DNA of 64,000 nucleotides from Flavobacteriales bacterium (GTDB lineage Bacteria > Bacteroidota > Bacteroidia > Flavobacteriales_F > PHOS-HE28). Made by a program: the position numbers and the translations under genes. Below, piece after piece: positions 38,221-45,570 of this stretch (positions are counted from its first letter, which is position 1; every line of letters starts with the position of its first letter). Under the pieces are notes generated by a model. The model saw only the letters and a list, made by a program, of their open reading frames with translations. It was not told the DNA's origin and ran no database searches. The stretch is from the NCBI GenBank assembly GCA_016712535.1, contig JADJQW010000002.1, positions 2,170,001 through 2,234,000 of the forward strand, read 5' to 3'.

Positions 38221-39350
38221 CACGCCTTCACTTGTGCCAGCACCTGCGCATACAGCGATTCGTAGCGAGGCAGGATCTCCATCAGGTCGAAGCGCGCAGC
38301 GCTGCGCAGGGCGTGCTGCCGGTATGCGGCGAGACTTGCGTCATCGCCGAGTATCGCTGCGGCCGCATCGGCGAAGGCGCGCGCATCGCCCACTGGGCAC
38401 AAGAGCCCGCTCTCCCCGTGCGAGACCACTTCGGGCAGTCCGCCGGAATCGCTGCAGACCACCGGCACCCCGCAGGCCATCGCCTCCAAGGCAGCCAATC
38501 CGAAACTCTCGGTCTCGCTGGGCAGCACGAAAAGGTCGCAGCTGGCCACCACCTCTTCAGGGCGGGTCATCTTTCCGAGGAAGTGGATCTGATCGCAGGT
38601 GCCATCCTGCCTGCATTGGGTCTCGATCCGTTGCCGCTCCGGCCCGTCACCGATCAGCAGCAGGCGCACCGGCATTTGCTGCCGCAGCAGCTTGAACATG
38701 CCCACCACGTCATCCACGCGCTTCACCGCCCTGAAGTTGGAGACATGCACGAGCAGGCGCTCGCCTCTCGGCGCATAGCGCTGCCGGAGGTTGGGGTCAT
38801 GATGGTGCTTGTACAGTTCGAGGCAAACGAAGTTGGGGATCACCTGCACGTCTCGCTTCAGCGGGAAATGGGAATAGGTATCGCGGCGCAGGCTCTCGCT
38901 CACGGCGGTCACGGCATTGCTCCGCTCCATGCTGAAGGTGATCACCGGCTCGAAGCTGGGGTCGCGGCCAACGAGCGTGATGTCGGTGCCGTGCAAGGTG
39001 GTGATGAAGGGCACGCGGATGCCTTGCGCGTCCAGAATCCGCTGTGCCATCCACGCTGCGCTGGCATGCGGGATGGCATAATGCACGTGCATGAGGTCGA
39101 GGCCCTCGTACTTGGCCACATCAACGAGCTTGCTGGTGAGCACGAGCTCGTAGGGCTGGTAATCGAAGAGCGGGTAATCGCTCACGCGCACCTCATGGTA
39201 GAACACGTTCGGGTGATCGCGAAGCCGGACCGGCCGATCGTAGGTGATGAAATGGATGATATGGCCCTTTTCCGCCAAGGCCATGCCCAGCTCGGTGGCC
39301 ACCACGCCGCTTCCGCCAAAGGTGGGATAACAGACAATGCCGATGCGCAT
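38220..39350 (-). CDS. bshA: N-acetyl-alpha-D-glucosaminyl L-malate synthase (bacillithiol pathway)
   Basis: The protein is 376 residues, the family length. It starts MRIGIVCYPTFGGSGVVATE, the characteristic BshA opening with GGSG. HVHYAIPHA and TTLHGTDITLVG follow, then the GT4 signature SETESFGLAALEAMACGVPV. BshA joins UDP-GlcNAc and L-malate, the first step of bacillithiol synthesis in the cytoplasm. Bacillithiol is known from Firmicutes and many Bacteroidota. The ATG at 39350 is chosen because upstream frame sequence is non-conserved and arginine-rich. bshB and bshC are not in the window. Confidence 0.93.
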   Translation of the reverse strand: MRIGIVCYPTFGGSGVVATELGMALAEKGHIIHFITYDRPVRLRDHPNVFYHEVRVSDYPLFDYQPYELVLTSKLVDVAKYEGLDLMHVHYAIPHASAAWMAQRILDAQGIRVPFITTLHGTDITLVGRDPSFEPVITFSMERSNAVTAVSESLRRDTYSHFPLKRDVQVIPNFVCLELYKHHHDPNLRQRYAPRGERLLVHVSNFRAVKRVDDVVGMFKLLRQQMPVRLLLIGDGPERQRIETQCRQDGTCDQIHFLGKMTRPEEVVASCDLFVLPSETESFGLAALEAMACGVPVVCSDSGGLPEVVSHGESGLLCPVGDARAFADAAAAILGDDASLAAYRQHALRSAARFDLMEILPRYESLYAQVLAQVKA

Positions 39351-39412
39351 GTTTCGGATGGTGCGCAAAGATGGCCTGCGGCGCCATCCGTGCCGATGCG
39401 ATCTTCGCCGCC

Positions 39413-40948
39413 ATGCCTGCCGCCGTGAAGCGATTCTGGGATGCCCCTCCGACGAGCGCGTTGCGCTGGCTGACCCTGATCGCCCTTGCGCCACGGCTGT
39501 TGGCCGCACTCTTCAGTCCCGGCTACTTCGCGCACGACGATCATTTCCTGGTGATCGAGGCCGCGGCCAGTTGGGCCGATGGATTCGACTACAACTATTG
39601 GCTGCCTTGGAACCAGGGCTCGGATCCGACGCCCAGCGGCCACAGCTTCTTCTACGTGGGCATCCACTTCCTCCTGTTCTCCGGACTGAAGGCCATCGGG
39701 ATCACCGATCCTCGCGCATTGATGCTCGTGGTTAGACTGCTCCACGCCGTGTGGAGCTTGATCGTGGTGCGTGCGGGGCATCGCATCGCGCATCGCCTCG
39801 CCGGTCCTGTGGTGGCCTGGCAAGCTGGTCTCTTTTTAGCGCTCTTCTGCTTCATGCCCTTCCTCAGCGTGCGCAATCTGGTGGAGATGGCGTGCATTCC
39901 GCTGCTGATGATCGGTAGCCTGCGCCTGCTCGAATCCGATGCGGACCGCTCCTGGCGAACGGCGCTCGTGGCCGGACTCTGGATCGGGCTGGCCATGAAT
40001 GTTCGGTTCCAGACCATCTTCTTCGCTGCTGGTCCAGGGCTAGGGTTCCTGATCATGCAGCGATGGGGCCAGGCAATCGCATACGGGGCGGGCGTGCTGC
40101 TTCCCTTAGCCGTCATCCAAGGTGGCATCGACCTGTTCCTCTGGGGACGGCCATGGGCGGAGATCACCCAATACGTGCTCTACAATCTCAGCAACACCAC
40201 CACCTATGGCGTGCTGCCGTGGTACAATTACCTGCTCTTGCTTGCGGGCCTCCTGCTTCCGCCGTTGAGCCTGGCCGTCCTGTTCGGGTTCTTCCGCAAG
40301 CGGAAGCCTTTGGTGCTCTGGCTGCCCGTGCTGCTCTTCGTGGCCATCCACTCCTACTTCCCGAATAAGCAGGAACGGTTCCTGCTGCCCATCGTTCCCT
40401 TGCTCTTCGTGCTGGGCTATGCAAGTTGGGAGCAGTGGCGCAGTGCTTCGGGCTGGTGGAGCGCGCGCAAAGGGCTCTGGCATGCTGCGTTGGCCTTCGT
40501 GTGGTCGTTGAATCTGTTGCTGCTTCCATTCCTCAGCACCACGTACAGCAAGCGCAGCCGTATTGAGGCCATGCTCATGCTGCGCGATGAGCGTCCGCTC
40601 GGGGGCCTGATCCTCGATGACCGTGAAGAGGACCCGGCCATGCCGCCGCTGTTCTACCTGGGCCAATGGGACATGGGGGTATTCCCGCTGGGACCTGGCC
40701 AGGCCGATCTGGATCCGGGTGAGTTCCTGCGCGAGAAACAGCTCGATGGCCGCGACCATCATGTCCTCTTCATCGGCCAGGAGAAGATCGATGAGCGCAT
40801 CGCGCGCTTCGAGGCGGGCTACGGCCCGGTGCAGGTGATCGGGAGGGCGGAGCCGGGCCTCATCGATCGCATCGTGCATTGGTTGAATCCGGTGAACCGG
40901 AACGAAGTCATCATCATTGCGCGCATCAGCGACCGGAACGCGCTTTAA
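39413..40948 (+). CDS. GT-C membrane glycosyltransferase, GT22 (ALG9/PIG-B)-like
   Basis: The protein is 511 residues with about ten hydrophobic segments. An acidic motif in the first loop (FAHDDHFLVIEAA) and a late NKQERFLLPIVPLLFVLGY motif match the HKExRF region of Alg9-like mannosyltransferases. Such enzymes use polyprenyl-phosphate sugars at the membrane. The acceptor is unknown; surface glycan or glycoprotein modification is likely. The ATG at 39413 follows CTTCGCCGCC, the start context seen before other genes here; a frame-compatible ATG lies at 39371. It is divergent from bshA and sits 9 bases before terC. Confidence 0.75.
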   Translation: MPAAVKRFWDAPPTSALRWLTLIALAPRLLAALFSPGYFAHDDHFLVIEAAASWADGFDYNYWLPWNQGSDPTPSGHSFFYVGIHFLLFSGLKAIGITDPRALMLVVRLLHAVWSLIVVRAGHRIAHRLAGPVVAWQAGLFLALFCFMPFLSVRNLVEMACIPLLMIGSLRLLESDADRSWRTALVAGLWIGLAMNVRFQTIFFAAGPGLGFLIMQRWGQAIAYGAGVLLPLAVIQGGIDLFLWGRPWAEITQYVLYNLSNTTTYGVLPWYNYLLLLAGLLLPPLSLAVLFGFFRKRKPLVLWLPVLLFVAIHSYFPNKQERFLLPIVPLLFVLGYASWEQWRSASGWWSARKGLWHAALAFVWSLNLLLLPFLSTTYSKRSRIEAMLMLRDERPLGGLILDDREEDPAMPPLFYLGQWDMGVFPLGPGQADLDPGEFLREKQLDGRDHHVLFIGQEKIDERIARFEAGYGPVQVIGRAEPGLIDRIVHWLNPVNRNEVIIIARISDRNAL

Positions 40949-40957
40949 TTCGCGGCC

Positions 40958-41704
40958 ATGCTCGAACTCAGCCACCTCGACCCTGCCGTGCTCCTTACCG
41001 GGCATGGCCTCATCGCACTGCTCACGCTCACCGCGCTGGAGATCGTGCTAGGCATCGACAACATCATCTTCATCTCGATCATCAGCAACAGCCTTTCCGA
41101 CAAGAAGGACCAGCGCAAGGCGCGTCAATTGGGCCTGGCCTTGGCGATGCTCACGCGCATTGCGCTGCTGCTCTCGTTGAGCTGGGTCATGAGCCTCGAT
41201 CAGCCCTTCATCACCCCATTCGGCCACCCGTTCAGCGGAAGGGACCTGGTGCTGCTCGCCGGCGGCCTCTTCCTCATCTACAAGGCCACGGCAGAGATCC
41301 ACGAGAAGATGGTTGGCACGCACCACAAGAGCGGTGCGAAACGCAAGGCGAAGGGCCTCCCAGCGGTGATCGGGCAGATCATCCTGATCGATCTCGTCTT
41401 CTCGATCGACTCGGTCATCACCGCGGTTGGCATGAGCAATGAGATCATCATCATGGTGCTGGCCGTGATCATCGCGGTGGCGGTGATGATGCTCGCCGCT
41501 GGCGCTATCAGCTCCTTCGTGGAGAAGCACGCTACCGTGAAAGTGCTGGCGCTTGCGTTCCTGGTGATGATCGGCGTGGCGCTGCTCATCGAGGGCATGG
41601 GCGAGCACATCAACAAGAACTACATCTACTTCGCCATGGCCTTCAGCGTGACGGTCGAGATGCTGAACCTGCGCATGGCGCGCAAGGGGCTGATGGAGCG
41701 CTAG
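40958..41704 (+). CDS. TerC family integral membrane protein
   Basis: The protein is 248 residues with about seven membrane segments. Both TerC motifs are present: LEIVLGIDNIIFIS near residue 28 and LIDLVFSIDSVITAVGM near residue 147, with conserved Asp, Asn and Ser in the membrane. TerC/Alx-type proteins are linked to manganese export, pH response and metalation of secreted proteins; tellurite resistance is a historical name. It lies 9 bases after the GT22-like gene and converges with the WD40 gene. Confidence 0.92.
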   Translation: MLELSHLDPAVLLTGHGLIALLTLTALEIVLGIDNIIFISIISNSLSDKKDQRKARQLGLALAMLTRIALLLSLSWVMSLDQPFITPFGHPFSGRDLVLLAGGLFLIYKATAEIHEKMVGTHHKSGAKRKAKGLPAVIGQIILIDLVFSIDSVITAVGMSNEIIIMVLAVIIAVAVMMLAAGAISSFVEKHATVKVLALAFLVMIGVALLIEGMGEHINKNYIYFAMAFSVTVEMLNLRMARKGLMER

Positions 41705-41709
41705 GCCGC

Positions 41710-43425
41710 CTAGGGCAACTGCTCGGTCCGGGTGCTCGTGGGCACCGATCCGCCGATGTTCACCAGGATGATGTCCCGGTCGTTCCCGTTACCGGTGTAC
41801 CGCACCACCCCATCGAGGTTCACGTCCTCCGCAAAGTAACCGGCCATCGTCGCCGTGGGCGTTGACCCGCCGATCCGTGTGAGTATGGGGTCCCGGTCAT
41901 TGCCTTGCCCGATGTACTGGAGCGTGCCGTTGCGGTTCACATCGCCAGCGTACATGAGCAGTCGCGTCCCCACCATCTTCGCGGCGTTGGCACCGCCGAG
42001 CAGGCCCACTGAGCCATTGCTGAAGTCCAACGATAACGGATTGCTGGTGAGCGCCACCGGTGCTGCGCTCATGATGCCCAAATGGTTCCGGTGCCGCACG
42101 GCCACGTGATAGCCGCCCGCTGGCACATTCATCGTGACCGATGAGGTGCCATCAGCCGCGTTGACCACATCGCCATCCGCTTGCAGCAGCGCGCTGCGCG
42201 ATGCCAGCACCAATGCCGGGGCACTTGAGCTGCGCAATTCCACCACCACCCAATCCACCACGGCATTCGCGCCGGTGATGCTGAGCACGGCTGCGCTGGT
42301 GGCCTCCCCGCCGCCGCCGCCCGCATGCGCATAGCCCGCCGACGTGAACGGCTCAGTCAATGGAACCAACCCATTCGCGCGAAGGGTGGAATTCATCTGC
42401 AAGGTGGATGTGCTGTAAGGCCCTTCAAGGTAAACCCGCGGCCGAACCGCAACGGAGGGAATGCCCTGCTGCGCCACGTTCCAGACGGCAACCATGTTAT
42501 TGAGGCCGCCTGCCACGATCCTGTTCTCCGTGGGCGACCAGGCCACGGAGACGAAGAAGCTCGACCCCGTTGCGGTGAGCACCTGCTGCTGCATCCCGGT
42601 TGCCAGGCTCCAGATGCGCACGCTCTGATCCACGGATGCGCTCGCGATGAAGGCCCCGTTCGGCGACACCTCCACCGACCGCACATCGCCGGTGTGGCCC
42701 GTGATGGTCCGCTCGAGATCCCCCGTGCCCGCGATCCACACCCGAACGGCGTCGTCAGTGCCGCCGCTCACGATGCGCTGGCCGTCGGGCGTGAACTTCA
42801 CGCCGAAGACCCAGCCTGGATGCGAGAATGAGCGTATGAACGCACCGCTGCTGCTCCAGAGCTTCACCAGGCCATCGCTGCCTGAGGTGGCGATGAATTG
42901 CCCATCAGCCGACCAGGAGACTCCCAGCACCTCATTGGCGTGCGCCACAACGTTCACGAGCTGGCTCCCACCGGGCATGCTATAGACGATGAGCCGACCG
43001 CTGCCAGCCCCCACCGCGACCTTGTCGCTGGCGGGAGAGAAATCCACGGAGTAAAGGGCGCCGGTATTGTTGGTGATGGTGGTCAGGAGAGAGGCGCTGG
43101 AACCGCTGACCTGGAAAACCTGCAGATTGCCCGTCTCTTCGGCATTGACCAGGTATTGGCCGTTGGAGGAGAACTTCACGCCGGCGGAGCATAGCAGTGA
43201 ATTGCTCACCTGATAATCCCAGGTCATTCCACCATTGGTCGTCTGGAACATGCGCAGCCGAGCTTGAGGGCATTCGCTGCCGCTGAGCACATGCTGGCCA
43301 TTGGCGGAGAAGGCTACACCGTACACGGCACGTTGCTCCGGATGCCCCGTTGCGGTCCAAAGCAGCGCCTGGGCGGCAGCGCTGCACGTGGCGGCGGAAG
43401 CAATCAGTGAAATCAGTAGGCGCAT
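41710..43425 (-). CDS. Secreted WD40-repeat protein with C-terminal twin NDRDPIL module
   Basis: The protein is 571 residues with a signal peptide (to about SAAAQ). Residues about 25-320 hold WD40 repeats (GVSWSADGQFIATSGSDG, VEVSPNGAFIASASVDQSV). From about residue 332 (VYLEGPYSTSTLQMN) the sequence is homologous to the end of the 830-residue protein at 3664-6156: PLTEPF, VDWVVVELR, RHRNHLG, and two DVNxxGxxxYxGxxNDRD loops each followed by GGSxPT. It ends TSTRTEQLP. The loops resemble dockerin or EF-hand calcium sites. Function is unknown; an extracellular location is inferred from the signal peptide. Confidence 0.8.
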   Translation of the reverse strand: MRLLISLIASAATCSAAAQALLWTATGHPEQRAVYGVAFSANGQHVLSGSECPQARLRMFQTTNGGMTWDYQVSNSLLCSAGVKFSSNGQYLVNAEETGNLQVFQVSGSSASLLTTITNNTGALYSVDFSPASDKVAVGAGSGRLIVYSMPGGSQLVNVVAHANEVLGVSWSADGQFIATSGSDGLVKLWSSSGAFIRSFSHPGWVFGVKFTPDGQRIVSGGTDDAVRVWIAGTGDLERTITGHTGDVRSVEVSPNGAFIASASVDQSVRIWSLATGMQQQVLTATGSSFFVSVAWSPTENRIVAGGLNNMVAVWNVAQQGIPSVAVRPRVYLEGPYSTSTLQMNSTLRANGLVPLTEPFTSAGYAHAGGGGGEATSAAVLSITGANAVVDWVVVELRSSSAPALVLASRSALLQADGDVVNAADGTSSVTMNVPAGGYHVAVRHRNHLGIMSAAPVALTSNPLSLDFSNGSVGLLGGANAAKMVGTRLLMYAGDVNRNGTLQYIGQGNDRDPILTRIGGSTPTATMAGYFAEDVNLDGVVRYTGNGNDRDIILVNIGGSVPTSTRTEQLP

Positions 43426-43491
43426 GATGCCGCTAAGTTAGGCTACCGCCTGCGCAGGCGACAGGCGCGCTCGTGATCTGGTTCCGATGCC

Positions 43492-45570
43492 CTAACGCCC
43501 CACGATCACGAATTCCGTGCGACGGTTGCGCGCGCGGCCTTCGGGCGAATCGTTCGAGGCCACCGGCTGGGTGGGCCCAAGCCCTTTGAAGCTCAACCGC
43601 GCCGTTGATATGCCCTTTTCCTGCAGGTAGCCCATCACCGTGAAGGCCCGGTCGTTGCTCAGCGCCATGTTGTCCTCCAACCGGCCTACGTTGTCGGTGT
43701 GGCCTTCGATGCGGATCCTGATCGACGGGTTCTCCTTCAGGAAGGCGATCAGCTCATCGAGCACGAACTCGCTCGCCTTCGTGATCTCCGCGCTGTTCGT
43801 TCCGAAATTGATATCATTCACGCGGTAGCTCTGGTTCACGGCGATGCGCTGGACGCTCATATCGGCCTTGGCCACGCCGCCGCGCGCAGTATCGGCCACG
43901 CTGAAGCTGCGCGAGTCGAAGACGTGCCCTTCCTTCTTCACGGTGACCACCACATCGCTGCCGGCCTTCAGGCGCACCACGGTCGCATAGCGCCCATCCA
44001 CGCTATCGGCCTTGATCACTTCGGTCTTGCGCGTGTCCATGTACTTCACCTCAACCGTGGCGCCGCGCACCGCCTGGCCTTTCTCGTCCTTCACCTCGCC
44101 CTTCACGATCAGCACCTCATCGGGACGGACATCCATAGGCAGCGGGAAGCGCATGATGTCGAGCCCCCCCGCCCCTTTGTAGCGCCCGCTGGCGAAATAG
44201 GCGGTGCGTCCATCGGCGCTCACGATCAGCCCATGCTCGTCCTGGTCGGTGTTGATGGGGTGACCGATGTTGCGCGGCTTGGTCCAGCTGCCATCGTCGT
44301 TGAGCTTGCTGAAGAAGATGTCGTATCCGCCGATGCCCTTTTGGCCGCTGCCGTTCGCCGCAGGCTTAGCCGCGAAGTAGAGCGTGCGGCTGTCAGCGTG
44401 CATGAAGGGCGCCTTCTCATCGCCATCGGTGTTGATGCCCGGCACGGGCTGCGCGGGCGACCATGTCCCTTTGCCCTCGCGGCTCGAATAGAAGATGTCG
44501 ATGCCCCTGCTGCCCTCCCGGTTCGTGGCGAAATAGAGCGTGCGCCCATCACCGCTGAGGCTGGGCTGGCTCTCCCAACTGCTTGGCCCGTTCACGGCCT
44601 CACCTATCTCATCGAGCCCTTCCCACTCCCACTCCTGCCCTCCTGCATCGAGGTTGAATTTGCTGTTGAAGTGCGAGCGATGGATATCGCAATTCCGGTA
44701 ACCGTTGGCATTCGCTGGGCCGCACACCGTGACGAACATCTCCTTGTTGTTGAGGCTGATGGTCACGCCGCCGTAGCTGTCGCCGGTATTGAAGGGGTCG
44801 GGCAGCACGCGGCCAGCGTTGAACTCATCGGAGGCGCTCTTGCGGCGGGCCTCCGTCAATTCCTCCACGTCCCGCGCAACCAGGTCGCCTTTGGCCTTCA
44901 CCTGCCGCTTGCGGGTGAAGAACAGCATCTCGTTATCGGGAGAGAGCATGGGCAGGTACTCATCGGTAGGCGTGCTCACATTCGGGACCGGCTCCGGATT
45001 CAGGTTGCCGGTGTTGCGGTAGAAATCGGCGTAGAAACCCAGTTCGGGCATCATGGCCTCCACTTCGGCGTATTGCTTGTCGTAGCTCTTGCTCACGCGC
45101 GCGGGATCATCGGTCGGGAACTTCCGGAATGATTCGAGGTCACGGGCAGCGCCTCCGAAATCGCTCTCGGCGTAGCGCATCATGCCGAGCTGGTAGAGCA
45201 CCTCGCTGTGGTAGGCAGGGCATTTGGCCTGCACGGCCTCGAAGTACTTGATCGCGCTGCTGAAGCCCTTGCCGGCCTCACGCGCGATGCGCGACGCCGA
45301 GAGCCCCAAACGGTAGTGGCATTCCACGCACTCCGCGTCGATCTCCAGCGTGCTCTTCAGCTTGGCGTGGCGCTCCTTCGGGTCCTTCGCCTTGGCGGCC
45401 TCATCAAGGAGCTTGATGATCCTCTTGTCGGTGGGAAGTGCGCACGGGTCGTCATCTTGAGCACTCGATGCGCTGCCGGAAATAAACAGCAAAGCGCATA
45501 GGATCGCGCGCGCGGCTTTGGCCTGTGCGCAACCTTCAACCTCCCCAAACCTCAACCTGCTCAATCTCAT
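43492..45570 (-). CDS. porE: PorE-like T9SS-associated protein (TPR, propeller, carboxypeptidase-regulatory-like and OmpA domains)
   Basis: The protein is 692 residues with a signal peptide. In order: TPR-like helices (about 45-170; CHYRLGLSASRIAREAGK), a PD40 beta-propeller (about 200-460; LYFATNREGSRGIDIFYSS, GKGI-type blades), a carboxypeptidase-regulatory-like domain (about 470-560; VKGEVKDEKGQAVRGATVEV) and a C-terminal OmpA peptidoglycan-binding domain (IRIEGHTDNVGRLEDN). This exact order is that of Porphyromonas gingivalis PorE, a periplasmic T9SS component tied to peptidoglycan. Other Bacteroidota OmpA proteins share the plan, so orthology is moderate. Its ATG overlaps the upstream AsmA stop by ATGA. 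Confidence 0.8.
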   Translation of the reverse strand: MRLSRLRFGEVEGCAQAKAARAILCALLFISGSASSAQDDDPCALPTDKRIIKLLDEAAKAKDPKERHAKLKSTLEIDAECVECHYRLGLSASRIAREAGKGFSSAIKYFEAVQAKCPAYHSEVLYQLGMMRYAESDFGGAARDLESFRKFPTDDPARVSKSYDKQYAEVEAMMPELGFYADFYRNTGNLNPEPVPNVSTPTDEYLPMLSPDNEMLFFTRKRQVKAKGDLVARDVEELTEARRKSASDEFNAGRVLPDPFNTGDSYGGVTISLNNKEMFVTVCGPANANGYRNCDIHRSHFNSKFNLDAGGQEWEWEGLDEIGEAVNGPSSWESQPSLSGDGRTLYFATNREGSRGIDIFYSSREGKGTWSPAQPVPGINTDGDEKAPFMHADSRTLYFAAKPAANGSGQKGIGGYDIFFSKLNDDGSWTKPRNIGHPINTDQDEHGLIVSADGRTAYFASGRYKGAGGLDIMRFPLPMDVRPDEVLIVKGEVKDEKGQAVRGATVEVKYMDTRKTEVIKADSVDGRYATVVRLKAGSDVVVTVKKEGHVFDSRSFSVADTARGGVAKADMSVQRIAVNQSYRVNDINFGTNSAEITKASEFVLDELIAFLKENPSIRIRIEGHTDNVGRLEDNMALSNDRAFTVMGYLQEKGISTARLSFKGLGPTQPVASNDSPEGRARNRRTEFVIVGR